From: Candidatus Roseilinea mizusawaensis | GTDB lineage: Bacteria > Chloroflexota > Anaerolineae > J036 > Brachytrichaceae | Length of the DNA stretch: 61,118 nt | Direction: 5' to 3' | NCBI GenBank assembly: GCA_016841965.1 | Contig: JAEANN010000041.1 | Coordinates: forward strand, 1-61,118 | Shown: piece by piece, positions 1-8,219 of the stretch | Layout of the letters: every line of letters begins with the position of its first letter | How positions within the stretch are numbered: the first letter of the stretch is position 1 | The notes under the pieces: model-generated | Told to the model about the DNA's origin: nothing | What the model saw: only the letters and a program-made list of their open reading frames with translations | Databases searched by the model: none | Made by a program: the position numbers and the translations under genes

Positions 1-93
1 CGGGAACGCCGCCTGCGTCTGGGCGTAGATGATCCGCGCCACTTTCACATGCCGACTCTCACGCAGCTGTCTACCTTTGGTTTTGGCATTCAT
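1..93 (-). CDS. 5' end of an unidentified gene, cut by the window edge
   Basis: The reading frame opens at an ATG (91-93) just after an in-frame stop at 103-105 and runs off the left edge with 31 codons. The start reads MNAKTKGRQL and continues with a basic, then aliphatic stretch (KVARIIYAQT). The composition looks coding, but the fragment is too short for a family. A TAAT-rich stretch lies immediately upstream; no clear Shine-Dalgarno is present. It could be a chance frame. Confidence 0.35.
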   Translation of the reverse strand, partial: MNAKTKGRQLRESRHVKVARIIYAQTQAAFP

Positions 94-356
94 CGCTTCG
101 CATTATCCGAGGTTTTCAACTGAGCAACAGGGGTTCGTTGATTTGCCCGATGCCCTGGCGCGCAAATACCCCAACGCCAACCGCAGTCCGCTCGACGAAG
201 TCTGAATCTTGAGATGAAGAAAGCTGCGGGATCAGCATTTCGCTCCCCCCGTCCAGATGCAGCGGGCCAAGCGGGCTGCCGGGCAAGCTGCATCTATCCA
301 AACTTGACCCACCCGGCACCCTCCTAGGCTACAGACACAGGCGCGCTCGCGCGCCA
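94..356. other. intergenic region, divergent between the cut gene and the XPB-like gene
   Basis: No convincing gene. A plus-strand frame from an ATG at 29 to a stop at 203-205 ends in a coding-looking tail (LPDALARKYPNANRSPLDEV) and might be a decayed gene, but there is no support beyond composition. A 6-bp GC hairpin (GGCGCG-CTCG-CGCGCC) lies just upstream of the XPB promoter. Confidence 0.3.
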
Positions 357-386
357 TTGACTGTAGCCCCCAACCTATGTTCTAAT
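357..386 (+). promoter_or_regulatory. predicted sigma-A promoter of the XPB-like operon
   Basis: A TTGACT -35 box (357-362) and a TCTAAT -10 box (381-386) are separated by 18 nt. The ATG follows 11 nt after the -10 box, so the transcript would have a leader of only a few bases; no Shine-Dalgarno is visible. This fits the short-leader pattern seen at several other first genes in the window. Confidence 0.55.
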
Positions 387-397
387 ACCCATTTCGT

Positions 398-2335
398 ATG
401 ACGACTTACCGGCCCGAAAATCCGCTGATCGTGCAGAGCGACAAGAGCGTGCTGCTGGAAGTGGACAACCCGCTGTACGCCGAGGCGCGCGATGCCCTGG
501 CCCGCTTCGCCGAGCTGGAAAAAAGCCCAGAATACGTGCACACCTATCGCATCGGCTCGTTGTCGCTGTGGAACGCCGCAGCAGCCGGCCTAACCGCCGA
601 CGCCATCCTGGCCGACCTAGAGCGATTCTCCAAGTACCCGCTGCCGGACAATGTCCGGGTAGAGATTCGGGATGCGATTGGGCGGTATGGGCGAATCAAG
701 ATCGTCGCCGAAGAAGGATTCTGGGCCGGCGGGCCAAATGGCGCCGGCCGGCTGCTGGTCGTCACCGATGACCTGCGGCTGGCCGAAGAGATCAGCCGGC
801 ACAAGCTGTTTGCGCCGCTCATCCAGGCCCGGCTGAACCCACTCACTTTTCAGATCGACCCAGCACAGCGCGGGCATGTCAAGCGCGTGCTGGTGCAGAT
901 CGGTTTTCCGGCCGAAGACCTGGCCGGCTATGTCGAGGGCGCCGCGCTGAATTTCGAGCTGCGCGAGCTGGGCGCGTTGACCGGCGCGCCGTTTGCGCTG
1001 CGCACCTATCAAGTGGACGCCGCCGAAGTGTACTGGGCCGGGGGCAGCGCCGCCGGCGGCAGCGGCGTAGTGGTGCTCCCCTGCGGGGCCGGCAAGACGC
1101 TGGTCGGCATCGCCGCCATGCACCGCACCCAGTGCGCCACCCTCATTCTGACCCCCAACACCGTGGCCGTGCGGCAGTGGATCCGCGAGTTGTTGGACAA
1201 GACCACCCTCACCGAAGACCAGATCGGAGAGTACACCGGCCTGAAAAAGCAAATCCGCCCCGTCACCGTCACCACTTACCAGGTGCTCACTTACCGCCCC
1301 CGACGCCCAAAGACACACAACGAACGATCCACCCCAAATGACGCATCGTCACTCAGCACTCAGCACTCACCACTCAGCACTCACCACTCACCACTCACCA
1401 CTCAGCACTCACCACTCACCACTCAGCACTCACCACTCAGCACTCACCACTCACCACTCCTCACCGACTATCCCCACATGGCATTGTTCAACTCACTGGA
1501 CTGGGGGCTGATCGTGTATGACGAAGTGCACCTGTTGCCGGCGCCGGTGTTCCGCATCACCGCCGAGATCCAGGCCCGCCGCCGCCTCGGTCTGACGGCC
1601 ACCCTCGTGCGCGAGGACGGGCGTGAAGACGAAGTGTTCTCGCTGGTCGGCCCCAAGAAGTACGATGTGCCGTGGAAGGACCTGGAACGGCAGGGCTGGA
1701 TTGCCACCGCCGAATGCCACGAGATTCGCATCCCGCTGGAAGAGGAAGACAAGCTCGAATACGCCGTGACCAATCTCGACAACAAGTATCGCTTCGCCGC
1801 CACCAATCGGCGCAAACAGCGCGTCCTCTCGATGCTGATGTCCAAACATCGCGAGGACTCGGTGCTCATCATCGGTCAGTTCCTCGACCAGCTCGAAGAG
1901 ATTGCCCGGCGCATCGACGCGCCTCTGATCAGCGGCGAAACGCCTGTGCGTCAACGCGAGAAACTGTACGCGCAGTTCCGCGATGGCGAGATCAACAAGC
2001 TGGTGCTGTCGAAGGTGGGCAACTTCTCTATCGACCTGCCGGATGCCAATGTGCTGATCCAAGTCAGCGGCATGTTCGGCTCGCGGCAGGAAGAGGCGCA
2101 GCGCCTGGGCCGGGTGTTGCGGCCCAAGCAGAATGGCCTGCTAGCGCATTTCTATACGCTCGTGACGCGCGACACACTGGATCAGGAGTTTGCCGCCAAA
2201 CGCCAGTTGTTCCTGACCGAGCAGGGGTACCACTACGATATTTTTTACGAGGACGAGGTCGAAGCGTTCCGGCCGGCTGTCATTGCCGCCAACGCCGCCC
2301 CCGTCCGGCGCAAGTCTGGCGCGTTCAACGGATAA
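398..2335 (+). CDS. XPB/Rad25-like DEAD/DEAH-box DNA helicase
   Basis: This is a 645-residue superfamily 2 helicase of the XPB type, the 3'-5' DNA helicase/translocase known from nucleotide excision repair in eukaryotes and archaea and found scattered in bacteria. It has an N-terminal damage-recognition-like region (about 1-190) and Walker A with K233 (CGAGKT). Motif II is DEVH at D375-H378, followed by LTATLVRED, which contains the RED motif typical of XPB. A C-terminal helicase domain ends with the motif VI sequence QRLGRVLRP. Between motif Ia and motif II sits an odd Ser/Thr/His/Pro-rich insert (about residues 318-353) encoded by 15 heptanucleotide repeats. The stop is followed 3 nt later by the next gene, so the three genes form one operon. 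The ATG lacks a Shine-Dalgarno but sits just after a promoter. Confidence 0.93.
   Translation: MTTYRPENPLIVQSDKSVLLEVDNPLYAEARDALARFAELEKSPEYVHTYRIGSLSLWNAAAAGLTADAILADLERFSKYPLPDNVRVEIRDAIGRYGRIKIVAEEGFWAGGPNGAGRLLVVTDDLRLAEEISRHKLFAPLIQARLNPLTFQIDPAQRGHVKRVLVQIGFPAEDLAGYVEGAALNFELRELGALTGAPFALRTYQVDAAEVYWAGGSAAGGSGVVVLPCGAGKTLVGIAAMHRTQCATLILTPNTVAVRQWIRELLDKTTLTEDQIGEYTGLKKQIRPVTVTTYQVLTYRPRRPKTHNERSTPNDASSLSTQHSPLSTHHSPLTTQHSPLTTQHSPLSTHHSPLLTDYPHMALFNSLDWGLIVYDEVHLLPAPVFRITAEIQARRRLGLTATLVREDGREDEVFSLVGPKKYDVPWKDLERQGWIATAECHEIRIPLEEEDKLEYAVTNLDNKYRFAATNRRKQRVLSMLMSKHREDSVLIIGQFLDQLEEIARRIDAPLISGETPVRQREKLYAQFRDGEINKLVLSKVGNFSIDLPDANVLIQVSGMFGSRQEEAQRLGRVLRPKQNGLLAHFYTLVTRDTLDQEFAAKRQLFLTEQGYHYDIFYEDEVEAFRPAVIAANAAPVRRKSGAFNG
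1350..1454 (+). repeat. 15 x 7-nt tandem array (CACTCAG/CACTCAC) inside the helicase gene
   Basis: Fifteen uninterrupted heptamers of CACTCAG or CACTCAC make 105 nt, which is 35 codons, so the reading frame is kept. The protein repeat is 7 residues long (for example HSPLTTQ). It lies in the loop between helicase motifs Ia and II. The same kind of heptamer array occurs between genes (15070-15118). Confidence 0.95.
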
Positions 2336-2338
2336 AGC

Positions 2339-4489
2339 ATGAGCAGCGTCGTGAGTGAGAGGTCTTCTGTGCGCCCCGGGGCACAGCCCGCCAATGCTGG
2401 GGCCGGCTATTGGCCGCGCGCCACGCCATTCCGCGCCCAGTTACCGCCTCTGGCCGAAACACTCGAAGCCGAGTTCAACATCGCGCAGATGCGCGCGCTG
2501 GCTCGGCTGTGGGACATCCAACTCAAAGGATCGTCGCGCAACGGGTTTGTCGCACAGGTGGCCGAGGCGCTTGCCGCACGCGTTGCGCAGATGCGCACCA
2601 ACCCCGAGGCGCTGTTGGAAGGACTCCCGCCCGATCAGGCCGAGCTGGCGCGCCGGCTGCTGACTGCGCGCGACCACGAACTGCCCCTACCCCGCACGCT
2701 GGCCGCCAGCCTGTGGAGCAGACAGGTCGCAGATTCGCCTGACCGATCTCTGACCGAAGCGCTCGATGCGCTTCGGCGACGCGCCCTGATTTTCCCCACC
2801 CATCGTTACACGGGCTACCGCGATGTGTATTACCAGTGGTTGCCGCTGACGGCCAGCGGCGGCAATGTGCCCGTCATCTCTTGGCCCGTGCAGCGCAGCG
2901 CATCGCCCGACCGCACACGTCCGGCCGGCCACACCGGCGCCGCGCGCTTCCTCGACGCATTTGATCTGGTGCTCCAAGCAATGATATCCACAGGCGTGAG
3001 TATTCGACCGCCGCTGGCCGGGCACGCACAAGCCGGCCAAATATCATGGCTGAGGCGCTGGGAACATGACCCGCAGGAAGCGCAACGCCTGCTCAACTCG
3101 CGCCCCGGCTGGGTGCCGAATCCAAACAGCGGCATCAGCGTACCGGCAACCTCGTGGCTTTCGCCTGAAGCTGCCATCACCCTGGAAAATCAGACCGGCC
3201 TGCCGGCTGCCGAATGCGAATTCCTGTTCACCATTGCCGCCGGCCTGCAATTGATCGAAGCGCCCGACTTCAGCGCAGAGACTGCCAACGACGACACTCG
3301 TCCTTCCCAAGCCGGCAGATATGTCCGGGCGCGCATGTCTGCGGTCGAAGCATGGTATGCGCTGTCGAATGAGCAACGCTTCCTGCGCGCCTGGACCGCC
3401 TGGCAGGAGACAGTTCCCGACGCCATCGAAGTGATCCTTGCAGCGCACAGCAAGTCTGCCTTGCACACACCCACAAGCAGCGCAGCCCACTCAGACCTCC
3501 CCAAGCAGCCACTGTTCAAAGTGATGCGGGCGATCGGCGCACGCGAGATGGGGCCGCTCGATCTCGGCGCAGAGTGGTGCGCCCTGCGTCGCTATCTTTT
3601 CCGCATCTTGCGCGGGTTGCCGCGCCAACAGTGGGTGGACTGGCCAACCCTGCGCCGCGCGCTGTTCGACTTTCACCCAGACTGCGCCTGGACGTTCATG
3701 ACGCCCGAACACTGGTGGTTCGCCAACCCAGACGGGTTAACCCGCCTACAACATAGATGGTATGACGATTGGGTGCACAGCATCGGCGCAGTGCTCGAAG
3801 CTGCATTGCGCGGCCCCTTGTATTGGTTGGGCCTGGTAGAGATAGAGGAAAAGCCGGCCAACGCCACATCAGAGGCAGACAAGGCCGGCATCGCTCTGGC
3901 TGCCTTTCGCGTCACAGATATGGTTGACTGGGTGATACAGGCGCAAATCGTGGTGAGCACATCATCAGAGGGGCCGGCCGCACACACAGTGCCCACGCTG
4001 CCGGCCACAGCCACGCCGCGCCCGCGCGCCGTCGCACCCGTGACCTGGCTCGACTCGGCCACCTGGCGCTTGCCCCCTGCGCCCAATCGGGCCGAGTTCA
4101 TCGCGTTCGCGCGCAAAATCGGCGAGCCAACGGACACACCCTTCACGTATCGCCTGACGCCGGCGAGCATCCAATCCGCATTGCGCGAGGGCATCACAAC
4201 GGAGGAGGTAGCCGCTCAATTCGAGCGCTTCGGCGCGCCCGCGCCCGAAGCGGCCCTTAGGCAGTATCGGGCTATTGCCGAACGCTATGGTCGCGTGCGG
4301 CTCTACGAGTCGTTGACAGTGCTGCAATTGTCCGACGACTATGCCCTGCCCGAACTATTGGCCAACACGTCACTGGCGCAAGCCATCGTCTATCAGATCT
4401 CGCCGCGCGCCGTGGTCATACGTGCAGACATGTTGGATGAACTGGTGCGTGAGTTCGTCGAGCGCGGATATACCCCTGCTGTGACATGA
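2339..4489 (+). CDS. helicase-associated (XPB/Ssl2-like) domain protein, first paralogue
   Basis: The 716-residue protein has no ATPase motif. Its C-terminal 120 residues (from PFTYRLTPASIQSALREG through QFERFG to the end) match the pattern of the helicase-associated domain next to bacterial XPB helicases (Helicase_C_3 family, as I recognise it). That pattern is RLTP-S-x-x-A-x-x-x-G followed by an E-x-x-x-x-L/F-x-x-x repeat and a final beta-rich section. The rest is alpha-helical, Trp/Arg-rich and of unknown function. It starts 3 nt after the XPB stop and overlaps the next gene by ATGA (4486-4489), so translation is probably coupled. It is likely a partner or loading factor of the XPB-like helicase; this is inferred from position and domain only. 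Confidence 0.8.
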   Translation: MSSVVSERSSVRPGAQPANAGAGYWPRATPFRAQLPPLAETLEAEFNIAQMRALARLWDIQLKGSSRNGFVAQVAEALAARVAQMRTNPEALLEGLPPDQAELARRLLTARDHELPLPRTLAASLWSRQVADSPDRSLTEALDALRRRALIFPTHRYTGYRDVYYQWLPLTASGGNVPVISWPVQRSASPDRTRPAGHTGAARFLDAFDLVLQAMISTGVSIRPPLAGHAQAGQISWLRRWEHDPQEAQRLLNSRPGWVPNPNSGISVPATSWLSPEAAITLENQTGLPAAECEFLFTIAAGLQLIEAPDFSAETANDDTRPSQAGRYVRARMSAVEAWYALSNEQRFLRAWTAWQETVPDAIEVILAAHSKSALHTPTSSAAHSDLPKQPLFKVMRAIGAREMGPLDLGAEWCALRRYLFRILRGLPRQQWVDWPTLRRALFDFHPDCAWTFMTPEHWWFANPDGLTRLQHRWYDDWVHSIGAVLEAALRGPLYWLGLVEIEEKPANATSEADKAGIALAAFRVTDMVDWVIQAQIVVSTSSEGPAAHTVPTLPATATPRPRAVAPVTWLDSATWRLPPAPNRAEFIAFARKIGEPTDTPFTYRLTPASIQSALREGITTEEVAAQFERFGAPAPEAALRQYRAIAERYGRVRLYESLTVLQLSDDYALPELLANTSLAQAIVYQISPRAVVIRADMLDELVREFVERGYTPAVT

Positions 4490-6477
4490 GCACGACCAAC
4501 CCTACCTCCGAGCACAACACCCTGCAACGCAGGGGATCATCCGAAGAAACGGCGCCCGGCTTGCGCCCCGCTCCAGAACAGCCGGCGCGCGTCACGCTGG
4601 CATCGGCGTCCGACTTCCAGCGCGACTTGAGCCGCTACTGGCGATATGTGCGCAGCAAAGGTGAAATTGGGCTAACAACGCGCGGCTGGATCTACAAGAC
4701 AGCGTTCAAGGGGTTGCTCGCAGCGCTTAACGAAGCGCCCGATGGACCAGACACCGAATCGGAACATCCACGCCTGTTCTTCATGCGACGCTTGCTGGTT
4801 GCGCTGCGCGAGATAGACAACCGGCCCGGCGCGCTTGCAGCTCAGCCCGATGGGCGCTTCTTCCACATGCCATTGCCAGAGCGCATCAAACTGTGTTTCG
4901 AGACATGGCGCGACGCTATGGAAACTGTAGACATGATCGGGGCCGAGCGGACAGGCGCCCCCAGCCCACCCCAACAAGCCGGCGCAGGCTGGGGCAGGCT
5001 GCCCGGCATATTGCCCGGCATCTTGCCCGGCATCTTGCCCGGCATCTTGCCTTCGACAGTCAGGACACGCACAGCGGTGTTGCGCGCTCTGGTGCGCGCC
5101 GAGAAATTAAACACCCTGGAACACCCGCAGGGGACGAGCGGCGCACCTGCTGCGCAATGGCGATCGGTTACATTGCTGCTAGATGCGGTGGCGCGCTCAG
5201 AGCTGGCCGGCCATCTCAGCGCGCCGAAGCAACACACCATCCGCGCGAACCAGATCCCCCAGCCGGATCGCGCTGAGGCATTGTTCATGCTGGCCGGGCC
5301 GTTGCACTGGCTGGGCCTAGTCGATCTGGGCTATGACGATCCGGCTGCCGGCGCCAAGACGCCTGCCAGCCGGCTGCCTGCGTCCTACCGACTAACTGAC
5401 ACCGGACTGTGGCTGCTCGGTCTGGCCCACGAGCCAGATTTTGTCGAAAGCGGTGGGCGGGTGCTGGTGCAACCCAATTTCACCATCCTGGCTATGGAAC
5501 CAATCAGCGATCGCGTGCTGATGGATCTCGACCAGTTTGCAGAGCTTGAGGGGGGCGACCGCGCCACCACCTATCAGTTGACCCGGCAATCGGTCTATCG
5601 CGGACAGCGGGCCGGCTGGGATGTTGCGCGCATCGTGTCTTTCCTGGAAGCGCATCAGGGCGCGCCGCTGCCTCCTAATATCCAGCGCACCCTGAACGAA
5701 TGGCAAGCCCTGCATCACCGCATCGTGTTCCGTCGCAAGGCGCGCGTGGCACAGTTTGCAGATGACGCAGCACGAGACGCCGTCACCAAACTGCTGACCG
5801 ATGCCGGAATAAAACTGGTCACCCTGGGGCCGGCATATACACTGCTGGAATCAGACACGCCGACAACGGCACTCATTGCTACACTGCAGGACGCAGGATG
5901 GATGCCGGACATCAGGCTATCTGGCCGGCATTCGGCCGAACGCGCCAATGCAGACGCTCTTGGCTCTGCCGGCGACGACACCGAGGGATGCCTGCGGCTC
6001 ATCCCATCTCACCAGACCAGATCAGAGGAAGCTGCCGGCAGCTTCGATGTCGTGTTCAAACAGCCGACGCCCAGCCTGTTTGCCCTCGGCCAACTGGCGC
6101 CATTGGCCGGCCCCCTTGTACCGGGACAGCCCTTGCAGATCACGGCTGCCGGTGTGCGCAACGCGCTATCCAACGGCATGACCCTCGATCAGATTCTGGC
6201 CACGCTGGCGCATCTGCACGATGGCCCCTTACCATGGCCGGTGGAGCAAAATATCCGGGAGTGGGCACGTTTCTTTGGCCACGCCAGCGCAAGCATGGTG
6301 TGCTTGTTCGAGTTCAGCAATCAAGAAGTATTGAACAACCTGCTTGATGACGACACGACCGGCCGCTATCTCAGGCCAATCGAGGGCAGCTTGCAGCCGG
6401 CGGCGATTGTAGATGCCGCTCACGCCAGCATGGTGCGCGAGCTGCTGGCCGAGCGGGGCATCAAGATCACGACGTGA
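4486..6477 (+). CDS. helicase-associated (XPB/Ssl2-like) domain protein, second paralogue
   Basis: The 663-residue protein has a clear helicase-associated segment in its centre. It contains a VQPNFTILAM strand, DLDQFAELE, then TTYQLTRQSVYRGQRAGW and FLEAHQGAPLPPNIQRTLNEW, which is the order expected for the Helicase_C_3/XPB-associated domain. A second, weaker copy lies near the C-terminus (from FDVVFKQPTPSLFALGQLAP to the LPWPVEQNIREWARFFG-like segment). An early linker contains four GILP repeats encoded by a 12-nt tandem array. The ATGA overlap with the preceding gene points to translational coupling. No catalytic motif was seen. Together with the preceding two genes it forms a three-gene unit probably acting in DNA repair or transcription-coupled processes (inference). 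Confidence 0.82.
   Translation: MSTTNPTSEHNTLQRRGSSEETAPGLRPAPEQPARVTLASASDFQRDLSRYWRYVRSKGEIGLTTRGWIYKTAFKGLLAALNEAPDGPDTESEHPRLFFMRRLLVALREIDNRPGALAAQPDGRFFHMPLPERIKLCFETWRDAMETVDMIGAERTGAPSPPQQAGAGWGRLPGILPGILPGILPGILPSTVRTRTAVLRALVRAEKLNTLEHPQGTSGAPAAQWRSVTLLLDAVARSELAGHLSAPKQHTIRANQIPQPDRAEALFMLAGPLHWLGLVDLGYDDPAAGAKTPASRLPASYRLTDTGLWLLGLAHEPDFVESGGRVLVQPNFTILAMEPISDRVLMDLDQFAELEGGDRATTYQLTRQSVYRGQRAGWDVARIVSFLEAHQGAPLPPNIQRTLNEWQALHHRIVFRRKARVAQFADDAARDAVTKLLTDAGIKLVTLGPAYTLLESDTPTTALIATLQDAGWMPDIRLSGRHSAERANADALGSAGDDTEGCLRLIPSHQTRSEEAAGSFDVVFKQPTPSLFALGQLAPLAGPLVPGQPLQITAAGVRNALSNGMTLDQILATLAHLHDGPLPWPVEQNIREWARFFGHASASMVCLFEFSNQEVLNNLLDDDTTGRYLRPIEGSLQPAAIVDAAHASMVRELLAERGIKITT
5005..5052 (+). 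repeat. 4 x 12-nt tandem repeat encoding GILP units
   Basis: Four copies of GGCATCTTGCCC (first and last with one change) are in frame and encode four GILP tetrapeptides in the second helicase-associated protein. Copy number is a multiple of codons by construction, so it can change without frameshift. Confidence 0.95.
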
Positions 6478-6513
6478 AGCGCCCGCCATGCGCCGCCTCA
6501 CCGGCCGAGCGGC

Positions 6514-8160
6514 TCACGGCTGAGGCGCGGCGGTTGGCTGGGCCGGCGCAGACGGCACTGCCGGCGCGTTAGTCTGGTAATAACACGGATTGAAATCCGG
6601 CCCCACGATGATGCGATAGCGCGGCCCATCTGGGGTAGGTTGCTCGGAAATGGCGTCGTCCTTGATGTTGAACGTGCGCTGGAGCAGCGGCAAGGCGCTG
6701 CCTTTCTTCGTCGTCGTAAAGTCAATGATCTGCGTCTTGTTCACGCGCTCATCGACATTCCTGACTTCGACGATGCGGAATCCCAGATCGCCCAGTCGGT
6801 CGGCGGCCACAATGCCGAAGTTTGGGTCGCTGGTGGCGTTCCAGACTTCGATCGGGATGCCTTCGTTCGGGCGCTGATTCAGCGCCACACGCAGAATCTG
6901 CTGGATGTAAGGCTGCATCGTCTCACGATCAGGGATAAGCGTGGAGCCGACGTTTGGCAGGGTCGCGCCGCGCAAGCCGCCGCCGTCGATGAACCGGCTA
7001 CGGATAATGGCATCCTCGAATCGCGGCGCCAGAGTGGCCAGATACAGCATGTTCTCCAGCGTCAGATCGGTCTTCACCTGCTGCTGGAACTGCGCGTACA
7101 GCTCGGGCACTTTGGTGATCATGTCGAGCTGCTTGAGCTTGTTGAACATAGCGCGAATCAGGCGCTGCTCGCGTCGGCCACGGTCGATATCGCCGCCCGG
7201 CACGCCGTAGCGGGCGCGCACATAGGCCAGCGCCTCCAGGCCGTCCAACGTGTAGATGCCGGGGCGGGGGATGTTGATCGTCTGCAAGGGCACCGCTGTG
7301 CCCGGCTCCCACACCTCGCCGGTAAACGTGTCGGTGTAGGGAGCGGTCACGGTCATCGGCGAAGCCGGATCGGCCATGTAGTAGGGGTCTTTCGGGAACT
7401 GGTGGAATAAAGGGCAGGTCGCCACGATCTGCACGCCGCCCAGCGTGTTGACTGCCTGCACCACAGCCGAGAAATTCACCATGGCGTAGTAGTCCACATT
7501 GATCCCGAAGTTGTACTTGATCGTCTGCTTGAACAAGTCGGGCCCGCCGCGCGCAAACGCCGTGTTGACCTTGTGCGAGCGCCAACCCGGGATGTACACC
7601 AGCGTGTCGCGCGGGATGGACAACAGCGTGACAGCCGGCACATCGGGGTTGATGCTGGCAATGATGATCACATCAGTGTTGGCAAAACCCAGATTCGGGC
7701 GAGTGTCCACACCGAGCAGAGCAATGTTGATCGTGCCTTCGGGGAGCACCACCGGATCGACTGGCGGCGGCACGGCAGTGTCGGAGAAGGTCTCGGTCGC
7801 CGAGAGGCCGGTGGTGGCATCTTCGCCTACGGCCGGGACCGCAACGGGCTGTCCCGCAACTGCAACCGGCTCGGGCAAGGGCGTCGGCGTGTCGGCGGGT
7901 GTTTCAGCCGGCGCAACCTCTGCAATGGGCACGGCTGTGGCCGTAGGCTGGGCCGGCGTTGCCGGCTGGGCATGCGGCGGCACGACAATATCCACCACGA
8001 TGGGCGTATTGGTGGCCGAGGGCACGATCGGCGCAACGCGAATGGCGGCCGGCGAGGTCGCGGGCGTAGCGACGCAGGCAACCGAAACGGTTAGCGCCAA
8101 TAACGAGCAAAAGCAGATAGCCGTTCGACTGCAGTACGACAAGCATCTGCGCCGGTGCAT
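6514..8160 (-). CDS. LytR-CpsA-Psr (LCP) family cell-wall glycopolymer ligase with LytR_C domain
   Basis: LCP enzymes attach glycopolymers from lipid carriers to peptidoglycan outside the membrane. The N-terminus has Arg-rich residues, a hydrophobic stretch and an Ala-Cys that may be a weak lipobox (SVAC), followed by a Pro/Thr/Ala-rich linker of about 110 residues. The LCP core starts at INIALLGVDTRP and contains the conserved SIPRDTLVYIPG with the catalytic Arg/Asp and the VDYYAMVNF segment. A LytR_C domain follows (from IPIEVWNAT to FTTTKKG). I chose the ATG at 8160 because it puts the signal sequence at the N-terminus and has a GGGGG stretch upstream. A GTG at 8220, overlapping the stop of the neighbouring gene, would add 20 residues. 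The gene lies downstream of the CHAD gene on the same strand. Confidence 0.9.
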   Translation of the reverse strand: MHRRRCLSYCSRTAICFCSLLALTVSVACVATPATSPAAIRVAPIVPSATNTPIVVDIVVPPHAQPATPAQPTATAVPIAEVAPAETPADTPTPLPEPVAVAGQPVAVPAVGEDATTGLSATETFSDTAVPPPVDPVVLPEGTINIALLGVDTRPNLGFANTDVIIIASINPDVPAVTLLSIPRDTLVYIPGWRSHKVNTAFARGGPDLFKQTIKYNFGINVDYYAMVNFSAVVQAVNTLGGVQIVATCPLFHQFPKDPYYMADPASPMTVTAPYTDTFTGEVWEPGTAVPLQTINIPRPGIYTLDGLEALAYVRARYGVPGGDIDRGRREQRLIRAMFNKLKQLDMITKVPELYAQFQQQVKTDLTLENMLYLATLAPRFEDAIIRSRFIDGGGLRGATLPNVGSTLIPDRETMQPYIQQILRVALNQRPNEGIPIEVWNATSDPNFGIVAADRLGDLGFRIVEVRNVDERVNKTQIIDFTTTKKGSALPLLQRTFNIKDDAISEQPTPDGPRYRIIVGPDFNPCYYQTNAPAVPSAPAQPTAAPQP

Positions 8161-8219
8161 ACCAACCAATTTAACCCCCTTACATGACTGACGACAGATG
8201 ACAGCGTATTGCCCACGCA

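Noticed and set aside
29-205. Plus-strand 58-codon frame ending NRSPLDEV
   Set aside because: The end looks coding but there is no Shine-Dalgarno and it overlaps the minus-strand gene start; kept only as a note in the intergenic entry.
1350-1454. Array resembling a CRISPR or minisatellite locus
   Set aside because: Units are 7 nt with no spacers and lie in frame inside a helicase gene; there are no cas genes.
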